This document shows, piece after piece, positions 50,963-59,068 of a stretch of DNA of 64,000 bases (the first letter of the stretch is position 1; each line of letters opens with the position of its first letter). The stretch covers positions 1-64,000 of the forward strand of contig CAZRNA010000003.1 in the NCBI GenBank assembly GCA_964601325.1, written 5' to 3'. This DNA is from CAVPLU01 sp964601325 (GTDB lineage: Archaea > Thermoproteota > Bathyarchaeia > 40CM-2-53-6). The translations under genes and the position numbers were made by a program. The notes under the pieces are model-generated. The model was not told the origin of the DNA. It saw nothing but the letters and a program-made list of their open reading frames with translations, and did not search any database.

Positions 50963-51532
50963 TCAAATCATTCCCAGAAGAGTCAGGATTCCTAGAACAA
51001 TGAACACCAGAGCTGAAACCTTCTTGACTTTGCCTGTCGGAAGTCGCTTGCCTACATGTCCGGCCAATACTATGCTTAAGCCGTCCACTAGCGCAAGCGC
51101 AAGCAATACGCCACAAAAAACCGCGATAGGTTGCGCAAAACGAGCCGCGAGAGTGATCGTGACCACCTGGGTTTTGTCACCCAGTTCTGTCAGGATTATC
51201 ATGAGTGATGCAGCTTGGAAAGGCTTCCCTGAGCGCGTGGAGGGGGCATCGGTTCCAGTGTTCAATTTGAGCATGAGAATTCCTACCGCCACGAAGATCA
51301 GTCCTGAGATCAGAGTGAGTAAGGACAAGGGGATTATCGCAAGAAGTGCCTGACCGATCAGCACGCCCACGCCAGTGACGATGGCGAATCCAGTGATCAT
51401 ACCCAAGAAGATCGCTCTAGGCTTTTGGAGACTGGCACTTAACATGACAAGGCCAAGTTGGGTCTTGTCACCAAGCTCGGCAGCGGAAGTTGACAGCAAG
51501 GATATCGCGAAAGCCTCTGTCACCAAATCCAT
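50963..51532 (-). CDS. TMEM165/GDT1 (UPF0016) family cation transporter
   Basis: A 189-residue membrane protein with about six helices in two repeats. Each repeat carries the family's metal-binding ExGD(K/R)T motif: AAELGDKTQ near residue 18 and LTELGDKTQ near 115. GDT1 proteins move Mn2+ or Ca2+ against H+. It is divergent from a Ca2+-type ATPase gene 140 bases away, so the pair probably controls cytosolic Ca2+ or Mn2+. Confidence 0.92.
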   Translation of the reverse strand: MDLVTEAFAISLLSTSAAELGDKTQLGLVMLSASLQKPRAIFLGMITGFAIVTGVGVLIGQALLAIIPLSLLTLISGLIFVAVGILMLKLNTGTDAPSTRSGKPFQAASLMIILTELGDKTQVVTITLAARFAQPIAVFCGVLLALALVDGLSIVLAGHVGKRLPTGKVKKVSALVFIVLGILTLLGMI

Positions 51533-51674
51533 TGCCGGGTCTCCGGAGCTTTGAAGCGAACGCCCAATGTCGCTTAGTCTCTTAGGTATAGGCAGATCGG
51601 TCCAAGAAGGAAAGTATTCATCTACAAGCTACGCGGACTGGGCGGAAAGAATGATGATTACGAAGTAGTGAGCT

Positions 51675-54392
51675 ATGACGCAGAGACAGCACGCAAAGGA
51701 TCACTCTGGTTCGAGGTTCCAGCGCGAGCAACCTTGGCATTCATTACGGGCTCACGATGTTGTCTCTCGTCTTGGCTCGAAAACGGAAGGGCTAGACGAA
51801 GAGGAGGCTGAGCTCAGGCTAAGTCGATTCGGACATAACGAACTCGAACCTGAAAAGAAGCCTTCTTCCGCGGGCATCTTCCTTCGGCAATTCAAGAGCG
51901 TCCTTGTGATTATCCTACTTGCAGCCACGCTGATATCACTGGCACTTGGCGAAACGGTAGATGCGGCAGTCATACTGGCCATAATTTTCGCCATATCTGT
52001 GTTGGGTTTCGTGCAGGAGTATCGAGCCGAGAAGGCGCTTGAGGCTCTCAAGCGGATGGCAGCTCTCACAGCCACCGTGGTGCGAGGAGGCGTGGAGAGT
52101 GAGATTCCTGCAAGAGAGCTCGTTCCTGGGGATGTCGTGGTTCTTTCAGTCGGTGATAAGATCCCTGCCGATATGCGACTCGTCGAAACGGTAAACCTCA
52201 GAATCGATGAAGCACCCTTGACAGGAGAGTCGGTATCTTCTGAGAAGGGAATTGATCCGGTCCCTCAAGACTCTCCGCTAGCTGACAGAACCTGCAATGC
52301 GTACGCAGGCACAGCGGTGTCCTACGGCAGAGGTAGAGGAGTCGTCTTCTCGACAGGTCAGGCAACCGAATTCGGCAAGATCGCCTCTATGATGCAGGCA
52401 GCCCCCAAAGTGAAGACTCCATTGGAGTTACGCATCGAGAGCGTCGGTCGAGTTCTTGGTGCCATCATGGTCGGAGCTTCGGTCTCGGTCATGGTGGTGG
52501 GACTGGCTAGGGGACAGCCTCTCTTGGAGATGTTCCTCTGGTCCGTGAGTCTTGCCGTTGCAGCTGTGCCGGAGGCATTGCCTGCAGTCGTAACAGGTGG
52601 ATTGGCTATAGGCGTCCGGAGAATGGCGAAACGCAACGCGATCGTTAGGCGTCTTCCAGCTGTTGAAACTCTCGGATCAACCACGATCATCTGCTCAGAC
52701 AAGACTGGCACGATGACCAAAGGCGAAATGACTGTTCGTCGGATCTTCGTAGGCAAGGAGCTCTACGAAGTAACCGGCTCAGGATACGAGCCAAAGGGTG
52801 GGATACTCAAAGACGGAATTCCGGCTCTCAATGATGATCTGTCCCTGATAGCAAGAGTTGGCGCTCTTTGTAACGATGCTTCCATGACCGTTGCAAGCTT
52901 GACTAGGGTCGTAGGTGACCCCACCGAAATTGCCCTACTCGTGATCGCAGCGAAGGCCGGAGAAAAAGTGGAGAGGTTGAAGCTTACTTATCCGAGAATA
53001 TTCGAGGCTCCGTTCACTTCCGAACGCAAACGAATGACAACAGTGCACAATGCACCTGACGGTCAGCTTTTGTGTTGTATGAAGGGAGCGCTTGAGACAG
53101 TTCTACCGAGTTGTGAATCCGCGTACTTCGAAGGCAGATCTGTCCCGATGGACCAGGCCATGATTCGCCGAGTTCACGACATGGGCGAACAGATGGCAAG
53201 CGATGCGCTCCGTGTCCTCGCATTCGCGTTCAAGGCCATGTCGAATGTCAGAAGCGACTTCGAGAGGAACTCTGAGAGCGGGCTCGTGTTCCTGGGGTTG
53301 ATGGGTATGATTGATCCGCCAAGAGAAGAGGTCAAAGAAGCAGTCCGAAAATGCGATACGGCGGGCATTAAGGTTGTGATGATAACTGGAGATCACAAGG
53401 CAACCGCTGAGGCAGTAGCGCGAGAACTTGGTCTCTTGAGTTCAAAAAGGAAGGTTCTCCTCGGCGCAGAGCTTGACAGACTTCGGGAAAATGAGTTTGA
53501 AAGAATAGTCGAGGATGTAGCAGTATACGCCAGAGTCTCACCAGAACATAAGCTTCGGATAGTCACCGCGCTCAAGAAGAAAGGTCATATTGTTGCAATG
53601 ACCGGCGATGGGGTCAACGATGCGCCCGCCCTAAAGAATGCAAACATCGGTATTGCCATGGGCATTACCGGAACCGACGTCACGAAGGAAGCCGCGGATA
53701 TTGTACTGGCAGACGACAACTTCGCTTCGATCGTTGCAGCTGTGGAGGAAGGACGCGCGATTTACGATAACATACGGAAGTATCTTCTGTTCCTTCTCTC
53801 GGCCAACACTGGCGAGCTTCTGATCATGCTTTCAGCAGTCTTGTTCGGTTTTCCACTGCCGCTAGTGCCGGTTCAGATTCTCTATGTGAATCTTGCGACT
53901 GACGGCCTGCCTGCACTCGCTCTCGGCATAGATCCTCCGGTGCAGGATTTGATGCGAAGACACCCGCGGAATCCTAAGCTCAGCGTATTTGCTGGTCTGA
54001 AGGGTTGGATTGCCGGAATTACATTACTGATGAGCTTGGTTATGATGTCTCTGTTTGCCTATGGCTTATCATCGAGGGGCCTCGTCGAGGCTCGATCTCT
54101 TATGTTCATGGCTATTATCGTGTTCGAGTTGGTATTCGCCTTCAGTTGTAGATCACAGAGCCAAACCATCTTCCGGCTCGGTGTTACCAGCAACAAGTAT
54201 CTTGTAGCTGCAGTGCTTTCGCAACTTTGCCTGCTGCTCCTGATCATGTACGTTCCGAGTGTCGCACGTCTTTTCGAGGTTACGCCAATTGGCATCATAG
54301 ACTGGTTGATAGTGGTAGCGGCCGGAATATCCGGATTCGTGCTAGCTGAAACATCCAAGGTCATCGCCGTGAGATTGCGGAGACGGCCTTGA
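51675..54392 (+). CDS. Calcium-transporting P-type ATPase (P2A, SERCA-like)
   Basis: A 905-residue P2-type ATPase that should export Ca2+ (or Mn2+). Motifs: TGES at 183–186, PEALP at 299–303 (TM4, metal site), phosphorylation Asp342 in SDKTGT, TGDGVNDAPA in the hinge, NTGE in TM5 and NLATDGLPA in TM6, which supplies the Asn and Asp ligands of SERCA site I, and a TM8 acidic residue in MAIIVFELVFAF. The length is normal. The N-terminal 20 residues are charged and variable. The GDT1 gene is divergent from it. Confidence 0.94.
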   Translation: MTQRQHAKDHSGSRFQREQPWHSLRAHDVVSRLGSKTEGLDEEEAELRLSRFGHNELEPEKKPSSAGIFLRQFKSVLVIILLAATLISLALGETVDAAVILAIIFAISVLGFVQEYRAEKALEALKRMAALTATVVRGGVESEIPARELVPGDVVVLSVGDKIPADMRLVETVNLRIDEAPLTGESVSSEKGIDPVPQDSPLADRTCNAYAGTAVSYGRGRGVVFSTGQATEFGKIASMMQAAPKVKTPLELRIESVGRVLGAIMVGASVSVMVVGLARGQPLLEMFLWSVSLAVAAVPEALPAVVTGGLAIGVRRMAKRNAIVRRLPAVETLGSTTIICSDKTGTMTKGEMTVRRIFVGKELYEVTGSGYEPKGGILKDGIPALNDDLSLIARVGALCNDASMTVASLTRVVGDPTEIALLVIAAKAGEKVERLKLTYPRIFEAPFTSERKRMTTVHNAPDGQLLCCMKGALETVLPSCESAYFEGRSVPMDQAMIRRVHDMGEQMASDALRVLAFAFKAMSNVRSDFERNSESGLVFLGLMGMIDPPREEVKEAVRKCDTAGIKVVMITGDHKATAEAVARELGLLSSKRKVLLGAELDRLRENEFERIVEDVAVYARVSPEHKLRIVTALKKKGHIVAMTGDGVNDAPALKNANIGIAMGITGTDVTKEAADIVLADDNFASIVAAVEEGRAIYDNIRKYLLFLLSANTGELLIMLSAVLFGFPLPLVPVQILYVNLATDGLPALALGIDPPVQDLMRRHPRNPKLSVFAGLKGWIAGITLLMSLVMMSLFAYGLSSRGLVEARSLMFMAIIVFELVFAFSCRSQSQTIFRLGVTSNKYLVAAVLSQLCLLLLIMYVPSVARLFEVTPIGIIDWLIVVAAGISGFVLAETSKVIAVRLRRRP

Positions 54393-54554
54393 CTGGTAGG
54401 CTCGCTCTCCTATCTGCTATCTATGTCATGGCATTTGTGATCTAGGCCAGACTGGCACCTGCACGTTTGCAGGATTGATCAAGCATCGACGAGTCTATGT
54501 TCGATGCTCTGAGTCTACTTCATGATCGGTCCAAATGCGGTCGGCACTGTCTTG

Positions 54555-54899
54555 TTAGGGAAGTCGCTCGAACCTGAAGCCTTCGACGTCTTTTCCTCGG
54601 ATCTTGCGGATATGTCCCCAGACTGGACGAACTCTGTCTCCGATCTTGATCTCTTCGCTCAGAACTTGGCCTGTGACTCTAACCTTTCCGTCGAACTCGA
54701 CTATAGCGAGGGTTAACGGCAGCTGTTCGATGCCTTCAGGCACCGTCCAAAGCCTCGTAAACGTCACGATCTTGCCTTCATTACTCAGGGGGTATTCTTC
54801 GAAGTCTTTTCCCTTGCATGAAGGACAGAGGAACCGTTTCGGATATGCGATCGCGCCGCACTTCTTGCATTTGAATCCGACAAACCTACTCTCTGCCAT
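54555..54899 (-). CDS. DUF35 zinc-ribbon/OB-fold protein, thiolase partner
   Basis: A 114-residue DUF35 protein: an N-terminal rubredoxin-like zinc ribbon (FKCKKCGAIAYPKRFLCPSCKG, four Cys) followed by an OB fold (VTFTRLWTVPEGIEQLPLTLAIVEF in outline). DUF35 proteins hold acyl chains for thiolase/HMG-CoA synthase complexes in archaea. The gene follows its thiolase directly: the thiolase stop and this ATG touch. HMG-CoA synthase itself is not nearby, so the complex may serve another acyl-CoA pathway. Confidence 0.92.
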   Translation of the reverse strand: MAESRFVGFKCKKCGAIAYPKRFLCPSCKGKDFEEYPLSNEGKIVTFTRLWTVPEGIEQLPLTLAIVEFDGKVRVTGQVLSEEIKIGDRVRPVWGHIRKIRGKDVEGFRFERLP

Positions 54900-56051
54900 C
54901 TAGATTCTCTCCAGTACAAACGCCACTATGTTGTTGGCGAATCCTCCTAAGTTGCAGGAGAAAGCTCGCTGGGCGTTCTTTACCTGTCGCCTGTCCGCTT
55001 CTCCTCTGAGCTGCCAGGTCATCTCAACTATCTGAGCCACTCCTGTGGCTCCTACCGGGTGACCCCTCGCTTTCAGTCCACCGGATGGGTTTATCGGGAA
55101 CTTCCCGTCGAGTGCAGTCACGCCGTCGCGAAGCGCCTTGTGCCCTGTGCCCTTCTCGAAGAATCCTGCGTCTTCACTTTCAACTATTTCGAGTATAGTG
55201 AAGGCGTCGTGTAATTCTGCGAAGCTCATGTCTCTTGGTGTCGTCTTGCTCATCTTGAAAGCCTGTGCAGCAGAGACCCTGAGTGCCTCCAGTACCGCTG
55301 GATCTTTCCTGTCTTGTACGGCCATCCTGTCAGTCGCTTGGCCAACTCCTGCTATCCTGATGGGCGTGTCCGTGAATTCTCTTGCTTTCTCCGTCGCGGC
55401 TAGGAGCACTGACGCTGCCCCGTCTGTGACAGGACAGCAATGGTACATCCGGATTGGGTCCGATATGATAGGGTTGTTCACTTCGGCCTCCGGAGAACCG
55501 TAGATTCCCTCTAGCGTTACCGGTTGCTGGATGTGGGCATACGGATTCTTCGAGCCGTTCAGGTGGTTCTTCACCGCGACGCGTGCAAGGTCCTCTTCGG
55601 TCACGCCGTACCTTTCCATATACAGTCTCGCGAGCATCCCAGCCAAGGACGGGAGCGTAACGCCATGAACGTATTCGGCCTCTATGTTGGTCATCGTGGC
55701 TATGTAGTCAGTTATTACTTCGCCCGGCACGTGCCGCATCTTCTCTCCACCTGTGACGAGGGCGGTATCGTATAGGCCGCAGGCAATCGCACAGTAAGCG
55801 TTCTTGACAGCCGATCCTCCTGATGCAGGGCCATTCTCCACGCGGTCCGCTGCGGCCGGAACAAGCGCTAACTGGTCTACAAGTGCGCTCCCCACAGCTA
55901 CCTGATGGTTCAATTCCCCGGCCAACATGCTGGCCGCATATACTGCATCTATGTTCCTATCACCTGCGCCGGCATCCTCAAGTGCTTTGATGCTAGATTC
56001 GGTCATAAGACTGAGCAGAGTCTTATCGTCGTGCCTGCCGAACTTTGTCAT
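54900..56051 (-). CDS. Thiolase (acetyl-CoA acetyltransferase family, SCP2-like)
   Basis: A ~383-residue thiolase of the archaeal DUF35-associated kind. Seen: MTKFGRHDDKT start, RVENGPASGGSAVKNAYCAI, where the first Cys-equivalent region lies, HDAFTILEI, GLKARGHPVGATGVAQI (the catalytic His motif) and a C-terminal CNLGGFANN. It makes or breaks acetoacetyl-CoA or a related ketoacyl-CoA with its DUF35 partner. The conserved first strand (VSVVGCG) lies just upstream in frame but has no ATG/GTG/TTG before a stop; see findings. Confidence 0.85.
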   Translation of the reverse strand: MTKFGRHDDKTLLSLMTESSIKALEDAGAGDRNIDAVYAASMLAGELNHQVAVGSALVDQLALVPAAADRVENGPASGGSAVKNAYCAIACGLYDTALVTGGEKMRHVPGEVITDYIATMTNIEAEYVHGVTLPSLAGMLARLYMERYGVTEEDLARVAVKNHLNGSKNPYAHIQQPVTLEGIYGSPEAEVNNPIISDPIRMYHCCPVTDGAASVLLAATEKAREFTDTPIRIAGVGQATDRMAVQDRKDPAVLEALRVSAAQAFKMSKTTPRDMSFAELHDAFTILEIVESEDAGFFEKGTGHKALRDGVTALDGKFPINPSGGLKARGHPVGATGVAQIVEMTWQLRGEADRRQVKNAQRAFSCNLGGFANNIVAFVLERI

Positions 56052-56094
56052 GCCGCAGCCTACAACAGAGACATCTCTCAGGTCTGCTCCCTCA

Positions 56095-56760
56095 TCACTG
56101 CTGAGATATCCAATCTAAGGGTGCGTTCTCAAACGTCGCAGCCTTCTTGAGCACATCATCAGGGACGGGCCTAGATCCCATCACAAGCCGGGGCTTAACC
56201 TTTTGATAGATGTCCCTAGTTATTACCCATGCCTTGGCTCCGCCCAACTCATGCTGCACGCCAGGTCTGACCTGGAGTCCCCACTCCACTATCCACCGGC
56301 GAAAACCGATCGGACTCTCCGCCGTAACAAGTATCTCTTCCGCTCCCAAGGTCTCCATGGAATGCTCATGTTTGGCTGCGAACAAGTGAGCTCCAACCCT
56401 GGCACCTCGTTTCAGAGCCGTCGTATGATAACTTACGTGGGTCTTCTGATCGTACGCGCGGCTGTTGACGATTCCCGCCAGTTTTCCATCAACGATCCCG
56501 ATGAGGCAGAACTCGTTCCTGACTCTGCGTCTGTACCAGCCCAGTAACTCAGCGTATTGTCTTGCCGCAACAATGTCGTAGAAGTCCCTCGACACTATTA
56601 GGAGTGGTGTAATCGCCTGAAGCAGTTTGGGGGCTTCCTCCCTCGCCGCCTCTCGAACGACCATGCGTTCACCGGTTGGGAGCAGAAGCGTTTTCGGAGG
56701 GTAGGGTTTCTTGGGAATGTCCCAGTCTACTCCAAGTATGGACTCAATATCTTCGCTCAC
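56095..56760 (-). CDS. GNAT-like acyltransferase-fold protein (intact paralogue)
   Basis: A 221-residue protein, homologous to the frameshifted gene at 45390–46128. Features: PYPPKTLLLPTGERMVVREAA at the start, VSRDFYDIVAARQYAELLGW, LIGIVDGKLAGIVNSRAY (strand pair), YHTTALKRGARVGAHLFAAKHEHSMETLGAEEILVTAES, then GGAKAWVITRD. That is the strand/helix order of GNAT N-acetyltransferases, though the acyl-CoA-binding Q/RxxGxG motif is changed to RGARVG. It precedes the thiolase–DUF35 genes in the same direction, and its stop overlaps the thiolase leader, so the three probably form an operon. Function unknown. Confidence 0.7.
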   Translation of the reverse strand: MSEDIESILGVDWDIPKKPYPPKTLLLPTGERMVVREAAREEAPKLLQAITPLLIVSRDFYDIVAARQYAELLGWYRRRVRNEFCLIGIVDGKLAGIVNSRAYDQKTHVSYHTTALKRGARVGAHLFAAKHEHSMETLGAEEILVTAESPIGFRRWIVEWGLQVRPGVQHELGGAKAWVITRDIYQKVKPRLVMGSRPVPDDVLKKAATFENAPLDWISQQ

Positions 56761-56913
56761 AGTAAATTCATCGCGCTATGTGACCCGCCCTTTCATTATA
56801 GGCTTTGTCCCATATTGTGCGCAACAACCGGTTTGCATGATAGAAGTGCGGATCATCTTCGTCTCAGTTGAGTTGGCCACATAACATGCTCCTGCAGATT
56901 CATTCCCTGCGAG

Positions 56914-57291
56914 ATGATGAGCCGACGCTCTTGTGAAGGCTCATCTCGTCACCACATGAGACTATTGCTTGATGTCAACGATTGGGACAGGGGCTTCACA
57001 ATCGGCTTCATTGGCGGACTAATCGATAGTGACGGTCACATCCAGAAAGGGAAGCGTAACGGTCACTACGGAGCAATAATCACTACGAGTAGCGCCTCCC
57101 TTGGAGACCAAGTCCGAGACTTGTGCAAAGCTCAGCACATCAACGTGCTATGTCGCCTGGATCGTCGGGGAAAGCCTGACGAGAGACCTCGATACATCAT
57201 ACGTATTCCATCGGGCGATCTAAACGGCCTGTGTTCAGAGTTGCTGTGCATGAAACATGCGAGGTATCATGGTGGGCCGGGCCGGATTTGA
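56914..57291 (+). CDS. LAGLIDADG homing endonuclease-like protein
   Basis: A 125-residue protein with one LAGLIDADG motif (FIGGLIDSDGHI, residues 32–43), followed by a strand-rich region (YGAIITTSSASLGDQVRDLC, RYIIRIPSGDLNGLCSELL) typical of LAGLIDADG endonucleases. Single-motif enzymes work as dimers. The last ~6 codons are read from the 3' end of the tRNA-Val gene on the other strand, so the frame ends inside that tRNA. It may be truncated; ATG 56956 is an alternative start. The two acidic residues of the motif (IDSD) are present, so catalysis is possible. Confidence 0.75.
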   Translation: MMSRRSCEGSSRHHMRLLLDVNDWDRGFTIGFIGGLIDSDGHIQKGKRNGHYGAIITTSSASLGDQVRDLCKAQHINVLCRLDRRGKPDERPRYIIRIPSGDLNGLCSELLCMKHARYHGGPGRI

Positions 57292-57360
57292 ACCGGCGAC
57301 CACCTGCGTTTCCTGGATGGCTGTCAGGCAGGTATCCTAACCAGACTAGACGACCGGCCC
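57273..57360 (-). tRNA. tRNA-Val(GAC) with a 13-nt intron
   Basis: Minus-strand tRNA. Acceptor GGGCCGG/CCGGCCC with discriminator A, D arm region GTCTAGTCTGGTTAGGA, anticodon stem CCTGC/GCAGG, T arm GCCGG-TTCAAAT-CCGGC. The anticodon loop reads CTGACAC (anticodon GAC, valine) once a 13-nt insert is removed. The mature length is 75 nt. CCA is not encoded. Its 3' end overlaps the convergent homing-endonuclease frame by 19 bases. Confidence 0.93.
57309..57321 (-). other. 13-nt intron of tRNA-Val at position 37/38
   Basis: The insert GCCATCCAGGAAA lies between nucleotides 37 and 38, the canonical archaeal site; boundaries are ambiguous by one A. CCTG of the exon can pair with CAGG of the intron, and ACA and AAA then form the two bulges. 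This is a relaxed, very small BHB. Confidence 0.75.
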
Positions 57361-57444
57361 ACGGCTGCGGAGAATGGGTTCAGGAAACATAAAGATCCTT
57401 CGAGAACTACGGCGGTGGAGTATCCTACCTTTCGGGCGTGTCCT

Positions 57445-57633
57445 TCACACGACTCTCATTCGGTTAACGTTCTTGTTCTGCCAAGAGTAGCGTCGAATTT
57501 TGCTCGACGCACCAAAGCCGCATGCGGCACATTTCTTCTTCCTAATGTGATAGGAGTGTCGACCGCATCGGCGGCATCTAATGTGAGTCTTGCCTCGGCC
57601 TCGTAGCCCAAAGGAGGGCGTGCCCTTTCCCAT
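57445..57633 (-). CDS. rpl37e: 50S ribosomal protein L37e
   Basis: A 62-residue L37e. It starts MGKGTPSFGLRGRGKTHIRC, carries the zinc finger CRRCG…CAACGFG, and ends with the SSKIRRYSW motif. Length and motifs are fully typical. It follows the LSm gene in the same direction with a 46-base gap; the LSm–L37e pair is conserved in archaea. Confidence 0.97.
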   Translation of the reverse strand: MGKGTPSFGLRGRGKTHIRCRRCGRHSYHIRKKKCAACGFGASSKIRRYSWQNKNVNRMRVV

Positions 57634-57679
57634 TCTCGTCCACCCGCATGAGCAAAACAGAACAGGTATTTATGTCAAC

Positions 57680-57913
57680 CTAGCGACTCGGAGGCGGACT
57701 CACAAGCACCACGTTGTCGCCTCGCACGATAATTGTTCCGATCTTCTTTGCGTTGTCTGGGTTCGTGATATCATCAGCGTCTTCAAGGACTAGGTTCATG
57801 TGTTGATCGTAACTGTAGAGCTTTCCCCTTACAGTGCGGCCCCCCTTGAGTTCGACCAAGACGACCTTGCCTAGGCTTTCCTCGAAAATCTTCGTGGCGA
57901 CATCGGAAGACAT
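57680..57913 (-). CDS. Archaeal Sm-like (LSm) RNA-binding protein
   Basis: A 77-residue LSm protein that forms ring oligomers binding U-rich RNA. Sm1 motif: LGKVVLVELKGGRTVRGKLYSYDQHMNLVLEDA in outline (DxHMNL), Sm2 motif: GTIIVRGDNVVLVS (RGDNV). ATG 57913 is chosen over 57964: a TATA-like CTTAAATTG at 57962–57970 would start transcription near 57940, between the two. Confidence 0.95.
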   Translation of the reverse strand: MSSDVATKIFEESLGKVVLVELKGGRTVRGKLYSYDQHMNLVLEDADDITNPDNAKKIGTIIVRGDNVVLVSPPPSR

Positions 57914-57961
57914 TCTTTGTGTTCTCCGGTTGAAGTTGAAGTCTAAGCATTGAAACCCACA

Positions 57962-57970
57962 CAATTTAAG
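57962..57970 (-). promoter_or_regulatory. TATA-like box of the LSm–L37e operon
   Basis: Minus-strand CTTAAATTG about 53 nt before ATG 57913. The predicted leader of about 28 nt excludes the longer frame starting at 57964. Confidence 0.5.
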
Positions 57971-58137
57971 GGTTAGGGTCTTGGATCAAGGTACAATCAC
58001 AGAACTTTCTGGAAAACAAACTGGTTGCGCACGGAAAGGCGCATCAATGGGAGAAGAAAACCTCGAAAAGGAGAGCCCTCAAGTCCAGCGAGACAAAGCA
58101 ACTGCTTCAGGAATTCAAGGAGAAGTTCCCAAGATTC

Positions 58138-58548
58138 ATGACTGATCCTCAGAGCAAACAGGCCGTTGAAGAGATCGTTGTCGAGAACGGAAAGTTGTTT
58201 CTCATCGACGACAAGCCCTTCGCGATCTCCACAGGCAGTGGACTATTTCCGAGCCTCTTGAATGAGGAATTGTTGAAGATACTTCCCTCGATCATAGTTG
58301 ACATGGGTGCGATCCCACACATCTGTAACGGAGCTGACATCATGAGGCCGGGGATTAAGGAAATTCACGGCGCCTTCGAAGAAGGCGCCGTTCTTCTTGT
58401 CAAAGACATTAGGTTCGGGAAACCGATCGGAATCTGCGTCGCGGAGACTTCATCCGAATCCATGCAGGCGATGACTAGAGGAAAAGCCGCGCGGAATGTC
58501 CATTATGTCGGAGACATGTTTTGGCAGGCCCTGAAGAAATCTGACTAG
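58138..58548 (+). CDS. PUA-domain RNA-binding protein (MCT-1/Tma20-like)
   Basis: At least 136 residues with a C-terminal PUA domain: LPSIIVDMGAIPHICNGADIMRPGI (the GADIMRPGI motif), EGAVLLVKDIRFGKPIGIC. Archaeal members with a pre-PUA domain bind tRNA or ribosomes and help translation. The family's N-terminal segment (KRRALKSSETKQLLQEFKEKFP) lies upstream in the same frame (about 58066–58135), but no ATG, GTG or TTG precedes it before a stop at 57967. The true N-terminus is therefore unclear. A perfect 11-bp inverted repeat lies inside the gene. Confidence 0.83.
   Translation: MTDPQSKQAVEEIVVENGKLFLIDDKPFAISTGSGLFPSLLNEELLKILPSIIVDMGAIPHICNGADIMRPGIKEIHGAFEEGAVLLVKDIRFGKPIGICVAETSSESMQAMTRGKAARNVHYVGDMFWQALKKSD
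58367..58391. repeat. Perfect 11-bp inverted repeat inside the PUA gene
   Basis: ACGGCGCCTTC-GAA-GAAGGCGCCGT. The arms encode GAFEEGA-type residues, so a coding constraint (Glu/Gly/Ala codons) may explain it. As RNA it would form a very stable hairpin in the message. Confidence 0.6.
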
Positions 58549-58650
58549 TTGAGTTTGTGTCAAATTCTAGTTGATTTCTTGGATCCGGCATACTTCACAT
58601 ATACGTGAGACTGCACACGTTCCTGCTAGGAACGGCTGGAACTCCTGAAG

Positions 58651-58659
58651 GTTTAAACT
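58651..58659 (+). promoter_or_regulatory. TATA-like box upstream of sepF
   Basis: GTTTAAACT about 54 nt before ATG 58709, with a predicted leader of about 29 nt. Confidence 0.45.
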
Positions 58660-58708
58660 TGCGCTCTCGGCGTGTCTACTCCAGCCTGTAAGCTACTAGT
58701 GTTCTCCC

Positions 58709-59035
58709 ATGATTAAGCAGGGAACTGATGTTGTAGCGGATTCACCGTATGTCCGAGCCATGCCGCTGAGTCACCTGAAAGATCTTGACGTGATCGAACA
58801 CGTGCTCTCCGCTGGCAACGTTTTGATAATCAAGATCACCCCGATCGCCAAGAGAAGCGTCGAGGAGACGAAGGTCGCAATCAAGCAACTCACGGACTTC
58901 GCGAAACGTCAAGGTGGCGACATCGCTAGACTGGGAGAAGAACGCGTCGTGTTGACTCCGCCTGGAATCAGAATCTGGCGAGACAAAGGTCAGGTTTCAG
59001 GCAATTCTTCAGCTGTTGAAGGACGGAGCAGCTAG
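58709..59035 (+). CDS. sepF: SepF-like cell division protein (DUF552)
   Basis: A 108-residue DUF552/SepF protein: VVADSPYVRAMPLSHLKDLDVIEHVLSAGNVLIIKITPIAKRS in outline, then TDFAKRQGGDIARLGEERVVLTP, the dimer-forming alpha/beta core. Archaeal SepF anchors FtsZ to the membrane; the N-terminal amphipathic anchor of many homologues is short or lacking here. The C-terminal tail is variable. It implies FtsZ-based division. Confidence 0.9.
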   Translation: MIKQGTDVVADSPYVRAMPLSHLKDLDVIEHVLSAGNVLIIKITPIAKRSVEETKVAIKQLTDFAKRQGGDIARLGEERVVLTPPGIRIWRDKGQVSGNSSAVEGRSS

Positions 59036-59068
59036 CAGAGCGTGTGAGAATACCTGGCCGTACGCGGT

